The notes under the pieces are model-generated. The model was not told the DNA's origin. It saw only the letters and a list, made by a program, of their open reading frames with translations, and searched no databases. Of a stretch of 64,000 bases of DNA, positions 27,644 to 35,623 are shown piece after piece. A program made the translations under genes and the position numbers. This DNA is from Paenibacillus sp. UNC451MF (GTDB lineage: Bacteria > Bacillota > Bacilli > Paenibacillales > NBRC-103111), in assembly GCF_000686845.1 (NCBI RefSeq), contig NZ_KK366024.1, positions 213,261 through 277,260 on the forward strand, written 5' to 3'. Every line of letters begins with the position of its first letter. The stretch's first letter is position 1.

Positions 27644-28297
27644 ATGGAAGGCTTGACGGAGCAAATCTTATTGGATTATGGATTCAATCCTCATGATAAA
27701 ATAATTCGTCCCGTCCCAATTGAAGAGATCATTGAATTTCACTTTGATTTAAATATTAGCTGGGAACCGATTGATCATTTGGATGATCAAGGCATGGTCA
27801 TGGCGGCCATTTTTCCAACAGAGAAACAAATAATACTAAATGAAACACAGCGCAATTTATTTGAGGAAAAGCTCGGAACCTATCATTTCACTCTAGCTCA
27901 CGAGTTAGGTCATTGGGTACTCCATTCCTTGCAATCGCCATATTGGCTGCGCTTACAATGTGTCAAGGAAAAGAGTCCATCGGCAGAGGTGATGCGACCT
28001 TTCTATTGCCGCAGCTTTGCGCATAAACCCAAGGTAGAAGTGCAGGCGGATCTTTTCGCAGGATGCCTGTTGATGCCGCGTCCCATTCTGGAGCGGGCCA
28101 TTATGCAGTTAAGAAGAATAGGCCTCATCCAGCTGTCTCACCTTTATAAATTAGCAGATTGTCTGCGTGTTTCGATCACTGCTCTTACTGTCCGTCTGAC
28201 ACAAACAAATCTGTTAAGTATTGATCAGGATGGACGCATTCGATGCATAGGATCCAAAGAGGGGAACCATTACGAGCAGATGACGATGGATTTATAA
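27644..28297 (+). CDS. ImmA/IrrE-family metallopeptidase
   Basis: The 217-aa protein has the zinc-peptidase motif HELGHWVLH (about residues 85-93) and the downstream third ligand in EVQADLFAGCLLMP. It is expected to cleave the XRE repressor encoded just upstream and so release its targets. ATG 27644 has no good ribosome site, while GGAGGAGAGGAAAG lies about 30 nt before it at the end of the XRE gene; translation may be coupled, or may start earlier at a non-AUG codon (CTG at 27611 is in frame). No membrane segment, so cytoplasmic. Confidence 0.88.
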   Translation: MEGLTEQILLDYGFNPHDKIIRPVPIEEIIEFHFDLNISWEPIDHLDDQGMVMAAIFPTEKQIILNETQRNLFEEKLGTYHFTLAHELGHWVLHSLQSPYWLRLQCVKEKSPSAEVMRPFYCRSFAHKPKVEVQADLFAGCLLMPRPILERAIMQLRRIGLIQLSHLYKLADCLRVSITALTVRLTQTNLLSIDQDGRIRCIGSKEGNHYEQMTMDL

Positions 28298-28313
28298 TTT
28301 TTATTGCATAAAT

Positions 28314-28331
28314 GTTGAGTTGATATTCAAC
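28314..28331 (+). promoter_or_regulatory. Second copy of the XRE operator, before the PolC-like gene
   Basis: GTTGA-GTTGATAT-TCAAC has exactly the same arms and spacing as the repeat at 27211-27228. A -10-like TATGAT follows at 28336-28341, with TTGAGT inside the repeat as a possible -35 (15-nt spacer). Confidence 0.65.
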
Positions 28332-28377
28332 ACAATATGATTGTGTGAATATGAATCATACCTATGGAGGGATTAAG

Positions 28378-29970
28378 GTGAAGGATAATATAAACCATGA
28401 AGTGCTATCAAAACATCGACTATATCCAAAACTAGAGAACGAGGAATATCTAATTCGTTCACTGTGTTACACCGCTGCTCAAAATTTATACGGGGAAACA
28501 CTGCCTGATATCGTTAAGAAACGGTTGGAGCTTGAATTGGAGGGTATTATTAACCATGGCATGGTTTCTCCATACCTGATTACTCATCAAGTGGTTAAAC
28601 AATTGAAGTTAGAGGGTTACTTAGTCTCAACACGGGGGTCTGTTGGTTCAACTTTCATCGCTTATTGTCTTGGTATAACAGAAATGAATCCCTTATTCCC
28701 TCATTATCGATGCAATCATTGCAAATATAGTGAATGGATACAAGAGAGTAAGGGCTGTGGTATTGATCTGCCAGATAAGGTATGTCCTAACTGTAGTGAG
28801 ATTATGCAAGGGGACGGTCATCATATTCCTTGTGAGATGTTTATGGGGCTTCAATATGATATCACTCCAAATATAGATTTGTGTGTAGCGACAGAATGTT
28901 CATCCAAGGTATATGACTATTTGAGTGAGCATTATGGCTACGATCAGGTAGTTCGTGTCGGTAATCAACATAGGGGAGGATTCTTTATCCTGCCAAAGGG
29001 TATAAAGCTTGAACAAATTACATTTGCACCTTTTGACGATAACATGGATGGTTTTGGAAAGTCCCTTTCCAATTACAAGGAGCTGGAAAAGTATGTTTTT
29101 AAACTTGATGTATTCGAACATATAGATCCAACTTTTCTCCGCTTGCTTGGTCAACTTACGGGAGTGGAACCCACTACAATCCCAATGCAAGATGCTAATG
29201 TACTTAGTTTGTTTCGCTCTACTCAGGCACTAGGTGTAAGTCCGGAGCAATTACGAACCTGTGTTGGGACTTATGGTATTCCAGAGATGCAGGTTCCTTT
29301 TGTGAGAGCTATGCTAGAAGAGACTCAGCCGAAATCATATTCTGATTTATTACAGATATCAGGACTTTCACATGGGAATGGTACTTGGGAGGCTAATGCA
29401 CAAGATCTGCTGAAATCTGGAGAGCATTCCCTTCAATCGGTTATAGCTTGCAGGGACGATGTTATGTTCAACCTAATCAATTGGGGCGTTGGACACGACA
29501 TGGCTTTTCTTGTTTCGGACAATGTACGAAAAGGCCTTGGGATCAGTGGGGAATGGGTGAAGGAGTTAGAAGTCAATGTCCCTTCCTGGTTCATTGAGTC
29601 TTGTCAAAAAATGAAGTATTTGTTTCCGAAAGCGCATGCTGTAACCTATGTCATCTCCGCAATAAGATATGCTTATTATAAATTGTATTATCCGTTAGAG
29701 TTTTACGCCGTCTATTTTTCAGTTCGGGGTCGTGATTTTAATTTGGAACTGTGTACTGAAGGTGCTGAGGTTATTGGAAATATACTTGATAAACGGGATG
29801 AACAGCCACAGCCTGATACCCAATATGAAGTGTTGCTGGATCTCTCAGATCATCAAGTGGCATTGGAGATGATGCTGAGAGGAATTTGTGTTAAAAGGGA
29901 CACAATAAGCGGTCAATACCTCTTTGAGTATAATCATCATAAATTGAAAGTACCGCTTGTGGACGTTTGA
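28378..29970 (+). CDS. Truncated PolC-like protein: polymerase core only, altered active site
   Basis: GTG 28378 has GGAGGG 6 nt upstream; a GTG at 28345 does not. The 530-aa product aligns from residue 16 with the palm/fingers of Gram-positive DNA polymerase III PolC: TRGSVGSTFIAYCLGITEMNP, a zinc finger (C112, C115, C136, C139) and VPFVRAMLEETQPKSYSDLLQISGLSHG. The N-terminal, exonuclease and PHP domains, the C-terminal helix-hairpin-helix part and the clamp-binding tail are all missing. The usual PDIDLNF is PNIDLCV: the first catalytic Asp is Asn165, while Asp167 and Asp244 (FKLDVFEH) remain. About 45 residues after VVRVG are deleted. It is unlikely to be a normal replicase. Confidence 0.85.
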   Translation: MKDNINHEVLSKHRLYPKLENEEYLIRSLCYTAAQNLYGETLPDIVKKRLELELEGIINHGMVSPYLITHQVVKQLKLEGYLVSTRGSVGSTFIAYCLGITEMNPLFPHYRCNHCKYSEWIQESKGCGIDLPDKVCPNCSEIMQGDGHHIPCEMFMGLQYDITPNIDLCVATECSSKVYDYLSEHYGYDQVVRVGNQHRGGFFILPKGIKLEQITFAPFDDNMDGFGKSLSNYKELEKYVFKLDVFEHIDPTFLRLLGQLTGVEPTTIPMQDANVLSLFRSTQALGVSPEQLRTCVGTYGIPEMQVPFVRAMLEETQPKSYSDLLQISGLSHGNGTWEANAQDLLKSGEHSLQSVIACRDDVMFNLINWGVGHDMAFLVSDNVRKGLGISGEWVKELEVNVPSWFIESCQKMKYLFPKAHAVTYVISAIRYAYYKLYYPLEFYAVYFSVRGRDFNLELCTEGAEVIGNILDKRDEQPQPDTQYEVLLDLSDHQVALEMMLRGICVKRDTISGQYLFEYNHHKLKVPLVDV

Positions 29971-30046
29971 TTTTTTAAAGTATTAGGGTTATGTGTTATT
30001 CTTTAGGTAATCAATAAACATCATGGTTATAAGGAGTTGTATTGAT

Positions 30047-30754
30047 GTGTCCATCCCAACGTATCGTCATATCATCATATTATTGCTTTGTATGTCATCC
30101 GGAATCGTAGACGTCGTGGGCTATATTAGTCTAGGACATGTTTTTACAGCGAATATGACGGGTAATATTGTTCTGATGGGCTTAGCCATAGGTCATGTGG
30201 AAGGACTTGCTGTGCTGCGTTCGATTACGGCTTTATTAGGCTTTGTAGCGGGTACAGCAATAGCTGCCCTTATTGTTAACAGAGATAAACTGCCTTCGGT
30301 TTGGCCAGCCTCCGTAACGATAGCTCTTACCATTGAAGCGGTTATTCTCATTATTTTTGCGGTCAGCTCCAGCTGGTTTAAAGGATCAGAGACTATGGTC
30401 TACTTTCTTATTGCCCTTTTAAGTTTGGCTATGGGCATGCAAACAACAGCAGCTAGACGATTAGGTATTGCGGGGATCTCTACTACGGTTTTAACGAATA
30501 ATTTGGCCAATGTTATTGAAGACGGTATTCATCAGCTAAGGCTGCTGATCAGAAGAGAGACGAAGAACACGCTTAGTCGTGATTCATTGCTCAGGTTATT
30601 AGCCGTGGTTATTTACTGCTTGGGTGCTATTATCGGAACGCTGGCTGAAGTTTCGTACCCGCTTGCTATTGTGTGGGTCCCCATAGCTGTCTTAGGAGGT
30701 ATTATCGTGGCGGCGGGGATCCGATTTCGGAATGATTCTGCTGTTTACAAGTAG
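30047..30754 (+). CDS. DUF1275 (YoaK-like) membrane protein
   Basis: GTG 30047 fits the AAGGAG site (10 nt); ATG 30023 lies upstream of that site. About 235 aa with six hydrophobic helices and the DUF1275 signature SSGIVDVVGYISLGHVFTANMTGNIVLMG near the N-terminus, then AMGMQTTAARRLGIAGISTTVLTNN. Function of the family is unknown. It lies 76 nt after the PolC-like gene with no clear terminator between, so read-through from that promoter is possible. Confidence 0.85.
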   Translation: MSIPTYRHIIILLLCMSSGIVDVVGYISLGHVFTANMTGNIVLMGLAIGHVEGLAVLRSITALLGFVAGTAIAALIVNRDKLPSVWPASVTIALTIEAVILIIFAVSSSWFKGSETMVYFLIALLSLAMGMQTTAARRLGIAGISTTVLTNNLANVIEDGIHQLRLLIRRETKNTLSRDSLLRLLAVVIYCLGAIIGTLAEVSYPLAIVWVPIAVLGGIIVAAGIRFRNDSAVYK

Positions 30755-30842
30755 ATGTTCATCCAAAATGGTACCGGATTTATCATTGTCGATATGCCTA
30801 CTGAAATTATATCTCTTCTTTTTTTGATCAAATAAAGCACGA

Positions 30843-30877
30843 GAAGCGGGATAATTCGATCCTGCTTCATTTTATTT
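30843..30877 (+). terminator. Terminator of the DUF1275 gene
   Basis: GAAGCGGGAT/ATCCTGCTTC stem (one G-T pair) then ATTTTATTT. Confidence 0.7.
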
Positions 30878-30916
30878 AGCAGCAGAATTTCAAACCGACC
30901 ATCTAATAAGAAGAAA

Positions 30917-30957
30917 GACGATCTTTCCCGGATAGTCGAGGAGATCGTCCTTTTATT
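30917..30957. terminator. Bidirectional terminator between convergent genes
   Basis: GACGATCT/AGATCGTC with a 17-nt loop; T-rich on both strands (CTTTTATTTT, and TTTCTTCTT on the minus strand). Confidence 0.7.
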
Positions 30958-30993
30958 TTAGCAGTGCTGCATAATATTAGTTCTCAGATAAGC

Positions 30994-32016
30994 TTATGTA
31001 GCTTTATACCGATGCTCGACCTTCATAACTTTCCATACCGTTACCGAAATGAGCCAGGCCAGGATGAACAAGGCAACAAGTAAATAACCGAGATCCCCAA
31101 AGTCCAGTTCATTAATCCATACGAAAATAGGAGCTTGCAGGTTCAGTTTATCCGTCAACACCTGGACTAGCTCAACCATTCCGATGATTAATGCTGCTAT
31201 GACAGAGACCGTAGTGACCGTCACATTATAGTACAGTTTTCTAAGTGGTGTCGTGAATGCCCAACGGTAAGCTTTGGTCATGAACATTCCGTCAGCTGTA
31301 TCCATTAAGCTCATGCCTGCAGCGAAGAGCAGAGGTAGAGAAATAATTCCGAAGACGGGGACGGATGTTTTGGCCGCGGTAGCCGAAATGGCTAATAAAC
31401 CTATCTCTGTTGCCGTATCGAAGCCAAGTCCGAACAAAAAACCTAACGGATACACATGCCAGCCGCGACTGATGAAACGGAACATAGGCTTCAATAACCG
31501 GGAAAAGAATCCTCGGGAATCAAGTATTTCCTCAAGCTGCTCGTCCAAGAACCGACCTTGGCGTATTTTTCGAAAAACTTGAAATAACTGGATTAAAATA
31601 ACAAGATTAATAATACCAATCAATACGAGAAAAGCTCCAGACACCGTAGTACCTATCAATCCGCCAATCTCCTGCATTTGCGGCATTGCCTCTTGAATCC
31701 ATTTCATTGACAACGCTATGGTCAGCACCATCAGGAATACAACGGACGAGTGACCGAGGGAAAAATAGAAGCCTACACCCAAAGGATTTCTTTTTTGCTG
31801 GATCAATTTACGGACTGTGTTGTCGATGGCAGCTATATGATCGACGTCAAATGCATGTCTCAATCCAAACGTATAAGCTAACAACCCAAGACTCCAAAAG
31901 CTTGCATCGCCGCGGGCTGCTGTGATTAATCCGATAATACCTAACACATGAAGCGCTATGACTACGAAGAAATAGCCGCCCCAATCCTTTTTATTGCTCA
32001 AGATATGATTTAACAC
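30994..32016 (-). CDS. NiCoT-family nickel/cobalt permease
   Basis: GTG start with AGGAGGAG 6 nt upstream. The 340-aa, eight-helix protein carries the NiCoT signature in TM2 (RHAFDVDHIAAIDNT) plus FSLGHSSVVF and LGFDTATEIGLLAIS. HoxN/NixA-type permeases import Ni2+ or Co2+ with high affinity for urease, hydrogenase or B12 enzymes; none of these is in the window. No riboswitch or NikR-type site was recognised upstream. Which metal it carries cannot be told. Confidence 0.92.
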   Translation of the reverse strand: MLNHILSNKKDWGGYFFVVIALHVLGIIGLITAARGDASFWSLGLLAYTFGLRHAFDVDHIAAIDNTVRKLIQQKRNPLGVGFYFSLGHSSVVFLMVLTIALSMKWIQEAMPQMQEIGGLIGTTVSGAFLVLIGIINLVILIQLFQVFRKIRQGRFLDEQLEEILDSRGFFSRLLKPMFRFISRGWHVYPLGFLFGLGFDTATEIGLLAISATAAKTSVPVFGIISLPLLFAAGMSLMDTADGMFMTKAYRWAFTTPLRKLYYNVTVTTVSVIAALIIGMVELVQVLTDKLNLQAPIFVWINELDFGDLGYLLVALFILAWLISVTVWKVMKVEHRYKAT

Positions 32017-32211
32017 CTTGGCTCCTCCTGTAATTTTATATTTATATTTTTGATCGTTATAATTCGTGCCACTACAATAACAAATAGTAACACAAAATGC
32101 TTTAATGTATAGATTTTTCTCGAAAAAATATTTTATGTCTTAATGCCTTTGCATCCTATGCCGCGGGCGTGTAAGATAATATGGATACTACAATAAGGAA
32201 GGAGAGGCTAT

Positions 32212-33279
32212 GTGGTTTTCGGAGCACGCGTATGGAAGACAGGAATTGCAGTGACATTGGCATTATATATTAGTGCTTTGTTAAACTTTACTCCTCCCGT
32301 TATTGCGGCAGTAGCTGCTATTTTCGCAATGCAGCCTTCGATCTATCGGTCCTGGCGGTATTTTTTGGATCAGCTTCAAACGAATGTGCTGGGGGCAGCA
32401 CTGGCTTTGCTTGCAGGAACGTTCTTTTCCAATAATGTAATTGCGATTGGGATTGTGTGTATTCTTGTAATCATTGTTTGTTTAAGGATGGGAATGGAAG
32501 AAACGATTGGGCTTACGCTAGTGACCGTTGTGGCGGTTATGGAGGCATCAGGTGAGTGGGCCTTTGCAGTCAATCGTTTTTTACTGAGCTTAATTGGAAT
32601 TGGATGTGCATTTATTATTAACGTCCTCTTTTTTCCACCTAAGCCCAAGGAGCAATTTGAAGCTCAAATCCACACTGTTTTTAGCAAAATGTCGCTTCTT
32701 CTTCGTACGGTCATTTCCGACGAAATCAAAGAGACAGTGTTCCGGGAAGAAAAAGGGGAGCTATCGAACTCCTTACAGCTTCTTGCGGGCAAGTATAAGC
32801 TCATGGAAGAAGAAGTGAAGAAGCTCAAACGCGGTAAATTTAGCATGATTCGTCATTTGGTTATTTATAAGCAGATGCTGCGTGCGTTATCCAAAGGGCT
32901 TGAGGTGCTGGATACGGTTGATGAACATTTTTTTCAAGCGAATCGGGGGCCTGAGACCGATGCTCTGTTCGATGGGCATTTGGAGAAATTAATTAAGTTT
33001 CACGAGCATGTGCTGCTGAAGTTTGACGACAAGCTTAAAGCTGACAGCTCGGAAGGCTACGATATGGAAGCGGAGAATGAAAAGTTTATGAGCTTGCTTA
33101 TAGAACGCTATCAAGACCAGCCAACTGGAATCTTGCGCCTCTCGGTCGTGGCTGCGGCAATGTACGATTATGGCCATCAGGTAGCCAGATTGGATAAGCT
33201 GTTGGAGCATTATCATCGGGGAGATTCCGAAACCAAGGAGCCCCTGGAGCTACTACGAAAAAGTTTTAAAAGAAAATGA
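32212..33279 (+). CDS. Aromatic acid exporter-like (ArAE/DUF939) membrane protein
   Basis: GTG 32212 with GGAAGGAGAGG upstream; the overlapping ATG at 32210 is out of frame. The N-terminal 145 residues are hydrophobic helices (GARVWKTGIAVTLALYISALL, then FAMQPSIYRSWRYF), and the C-terminal 200 residues are a soluble helical domain with a long charged coiled-coil-like stretch (KLMEEEVKKLKRGKF). This matches the DUF939/ArAE_1 family. Transport of aromatic acids is an inference from the family name. A terminator separates it from the next gene. Confidence 0.85.
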   Translation: MVFGARVWKTGIAVTLALYISALLNFTPPVIAAVAAIFAMQPSIYRSWRYFLDQLQTNVLGAALALLAGTFFSNNVIAIGIVCILVIIVCLRMGMEETIGLTLVTVVAVMEASGEWAFAVNRFLLSLIGIGCAFIINVLFFPPKPKEQFEAQIHTVFSKMSLLLRTVISDEIKETVFREEKGELSNSLQLLAGKYKLMEEEVKKLKRGKFSMIRHLVIYKQMLRALSKGLEVLDTVDEHFFQANRGPETDALFDGHLEKLIKFHEHVLLKFDDKLKADSSEGYDMEAENEKFMSLLIERYQDQPTGILRLSVVAAAMYDYGHQVARLDKLLEHYHRGDSETKEPLELLRKSFKRK

Positions 33280-33294
33280 TGAATTCTAATATAA

Positions 33295-33329
33295 AGAGCT
33301 GACAGCAGTAAAAGCTGTTGGCTTTTTTC
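33295..33329 (+). terminator. Terminator
   Basis: AGCTGACAGC/GCTGTTGGCT 10-bp stem with TTTTTT. Confidence 0.85.
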
Positions 33330-33355
33330 TCAGAGTGGGGAGGAGACTTGAAGAA

Positions 33356-34126
33356 ATGCATACAATTGACAGCCTAACGAACGATCTTAAACGGATGGGC
33401 ATTGATCCCAAAGGGACCTTGCTTATGCACTCATCTATGAAAAGTATAGGGCATGTTGAAAACGGTGCGGACACTGTGCTGGATGCTCTTACCAATTACA
33501 TGGAGGAGGGATTGTTGGTACTGCCGACACACACTTGGTCATACATTAACTCTAGTAATCCGAAATTTTACGTGGAATCATCGCCTTCATGTGTAGGTAT
33601 TTTACCGGAATTGTTTCGCAAACGCCAAGGTGTTCATCGCTCTTATCATCCCACTCATTCCGTTGCCGCTTATGGAAGTGATGCGAAGTCCTTAGTACAA
33701 GGGGATGAACGATGGGATACACCCTGCCACAGGGAATCTGCCTGGGGAAAGCTGCTGGACCGACAAGCGACCATTATTCTAGTGGGCGTAGATTTACGCA
33801 GAAATACCTTCATTCATGGAATAGAAGAATGGGTGGATATACCTGGAAGGCTAACGGATGGACACGAAGAATTATATACTGTACTTGTTGATGGGACAGA
33901 GCTGCGCGTTCCTTCCAGAAGACACTGCGGTTTGTCTTGGTCTCTGCACTTTTGGAAGGTGGAAGAGGTATTGAAGGAGCAGGGAGCGGTGAAGTTAGGA
34001 ACCTTTGGTGACGCTGTGGTTCGAATTTGCGATACGGTGAAGTTGAATAAGATACTATCTCATATGCTGAAGGTGAACCCGGACTTATTTTCTGACAATG
34101 AACCTTTAACGGGGACTTATTTTTAA
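33356..34126 (+). CDS. AAC(3)-family aminoglycoside N-acetyltransferase-like protein
   Basis: ATG 33356 (GGGGAGGAG 10 nt upstream) is preferred to the GTG at 33335. The 256-aa protein has the Antibiotic_NAT signatures LLMHSSMKSIG, VLPTHTWSYI, HPTHSVAAYG and NTFIHGIEE. The family transfers acetyl from acetyl-CoA to N3 of deoxystreptamine aminoglycosides, but many chromosomal members (YokD/FrbF-like) act on other amines, so resistance cannot be assumed. It has no antibiotic gene cluster around it and is followed by a short membrane protein gene. Confidence 0.88.
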   Translation: MHTIDSLTNDLKRMGIDPKGTLLMHSSMKSIGHVENGADTVLDALTNYMEEGLLVLPTHTWSYINSSNPKFYVESSPSCVGILPELFRKRQGVHRSYHPTHSVAAYGSDAKSLVQGDERWDTPCHRESAWGKLLDRQATIILVGVDLRRNTFIHGIEEWVDIPGRLTDGHEELYTVLVDGTELRVPSRRHCGLSWSLHFWKVEEVLKEQGAVKLGTFGDAVVRICDTVKLNKILSHMLKVNPDLFSDNEPLTGTYF

Positions 34127-34144
34127 TTTGAATAACCGGTTAAA

Positions 34145-34179
34145 TGCGGGACTCGATTTGGATTTCAAATCTTCCCGCA
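34145..34179. other. Strong hairpin between the acetyltransferase and small membrane protein genes
   Basis: TGCGGGA/TCCCGCA outer stem with GATTTG/CAAATC inside. No T-run follows, so it is more likely an RNA-processing or stability element, or a weak terminator. Confidence 0.4.
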
Positions 34180-34203
34180 CCTTAAATTGAAAGGAGAATA
34201 AGG

Positions 34204-34410
34204 ATGTCAAGGCAGAGGGCGGCAAACGAAAATAAAGTTCGATTAGCCGGTTTTTTTCTATTCATCGTATTAATCACTGTACTATGTATGTATGTTATAT
34301 CTGCATTGTTGAATCCGGTTGGTGATCAAGGACTCATTATAGTTCTGTGTATCACCATCTCCTTGCAATTGTCATTTCTTACCACACTTCAAATAGTTAG
34401 AAAAAAATAG
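34204..34410 (+). CDS. Small two-helix membrane protein, 68 aa
   Basis: AAAGGAG precedes the ATG. After a charged N-terminus (MSRQRAANENK) two TM helices follow (about residues 13-34 and 42-62), ending in RKK. Family not recognised. Confidence 0.7.
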   Translation: MSRQRAANENKVRLAGFFLFIVLITVLCMYVISALLNPVGDQGLIIVLCITISLQLSFLTTLQIVRKK

Positions 34411-34525
34411 GAAGAAATCATAAGGAAAATGAAAAATGATTGTACAGGTAAAAGGAGTAAGATACAATATAAGATATACGGTGAACGATGTTCTATAATA
34501 AAGAACAAGAGGTGATCTTGCTGAA

Positions 34526-35485
34526 ATGAAGACGATAAAACAATTTGTGTTTACGGATTCACGTCCTTTTAAGGAATGCCATGCATCAACCCTAATCGTA
34601 CTGCCCAATGGAAATGTATTAGCTTCTTGGTTTGGAGGTACCAAAGAGAAAAATCCGGATGTGGCCATTTGGCTCTCACGCCGGGAGGACATTGGAGAGT
34701 GGTGTGCTCCAATAAAGGTGGCTGATGAAGAGGAATTGGCTCATTGGAATCCCGTGCTTTTTCAAGATCCGGCCAGTGGACGTATTTATTTATACTATAA
34801 AGTAGGTCATGAAATTCCTGATTGGTACACGCGTGTGATTCATTCGGATGACGGTGGTTACACCTGGAGCACACCGGTAGAGCTTATACCTGGTGACATT
34901 GGAGGCCGAGGACCAGTTCGAAGCAAACCGATTATACTTAGTGATGGAAGGTGGATTGCTCCTGCTTCTATCGAGACGCGAACGGCATGGGACGCATTCG
35001 TCGACTTTTCAGATGATCAAGGACGGACATGGATTAAAAGCAGCATGGTTCCCTTGGATCGCAGCCGTATTAAGGGGAAAGGGATTATTCAGCCTACCTT
35101 ATGGGAAGGCCAGGATGGAATCGTTCACATGCTGCTTCGAAGCACTGAAGGTGCCGTATATCGAAGCGATTCTAACGATCGCGGTTTAACATGGTCGGAG
35201 GCCTATTCAACCTCTCTTCCGAATAATAATAGCGGGATCGACCTTGTCAAGTCACAGGGAACGCTATATTTGGTTATGAATCCTATCGAAGGCAACTGGG
35301 CGGCCCGAACACCTTTAGTGATTCAACATTCCATTGATGGGGGACAAACTTGGAAGCTGCTAAAAGTCTTGGAGGATGAGCCCGGGGAATATTCGTATCC
35401 TGCTATTGTAACGGATCATCAGTCGCTTCATCTAACCTATACATGGCGTCGGGAACGGATTGTATATTGGAATATTGAACTATAG
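34526..35485 (+). CDS. Sialidase-fold (BNR repeat) protein, cytoplasmic
   Basis: The 319-aa protein is built of propeller repeats with four Asp boxes: SDDGGYTWS, SDDQGRTW, SNDRGLTWS and SIDGGQTWK. This fits the BNR_2 family of sialidase-like glycosidases. GKPIIL-type Arg-rich segments (RGPVRSKPIIL) occur, but a complete sialidase Arg triad was not verified, so the true substrate may be another glycan. There is no signal peptide. AGAGGTGATC lies upstream. Monocistronic, with a terminator after it. Confidence 0.85.
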   Translation: MKTIKQFVFTDSRPFKECHASTLIVLPNGNVLASWFGGTKEKNPDVAIWLSRREDIGEWCAPIKVADEEELAHWNPVLFQDPASGRIYLYYKVGHEIPDWYTRVIHSDDGGYTWSTPVELIPGDIGGRGPVRSKPIILSDGRWIAPASIETRTAWDAFVDFSDDQGRTWIKSSMVPLDRSRIKGKGIIQPTLWEGQDGIVHMLLRSTEGAVYRSDSNDRGLTWSEAYSTSLPNNNSGIDLVKSQGTLYLVMNPIEGNWAARTPLVIQHSIDGGQTWKLLKVLEDEPGEYSYPAIVTDHQSLHLTYTWRRERIVYWNIEL

Positions 35486-35502
35486 TGGCATGACAGCTTG
35501 AA

Positions 35503-35531
35503 GGGCGGTGTGAGACACACGCTCTTTTTTT
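35503..35531 (+). terminator. Terminator of the sialidase-like gene
   Basis: GGGCG.TGTG/CACACGCTC hairpin and TTTTTTT. Confidence 0.8.
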
Positions 35532-35544
35532 GTTTTTTAACGAA

Positions 35545-35571
35545 TTGACAGCTGTGATGTATAGTTATAAA
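35545..35571 (+). promoter_or_regulatory. Promoter of the carbamoyltransferase-like gene
   Basis: TTGACA, 15-nt spacer, TATAAA. Confidence 0.5.
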
Positions 35572-35588
35572 ATGAATAATTATGCAAT
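35571..35588 (+). promoter_or_regulatory. Candidate ARG box
   Basis: AATGAATAATTATGCAAT fits the general ArgR/AhrC pattern TNTGNATWWWWATNCANA at all but the two end positions. It begins at the end of the -10 box, so a bound arginine repressor would block transcription. Confidence 0.5.
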
Positions 35589-35623
35589 AAATATTATAAA
35601 TATACATTCAAGAGGTGGTTTAA

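Noticed and set aside
27211-29970. Reading the XRE/ImmA/PolC-like genes as a prophage or ICE
   Set aside because: No integrase, portal, relaxase or attachment repeats nearby, and ordinary chromosomal genes lie on both sides.
32017-32211. NikR, cobalamin or NiCo riboswitch control of the Ni/Co permease
   Set aside because: Neither a GTATGA-type dyad nor a riboswitch core was recognised.
33356-34126. Calling the AAC(3)-like gene an acquired aminoglycoside resistance gene
   Set aside because: No mobile element or resistance genes around it and base use is like the neighbours; chromosomal relatives act on other substrates.
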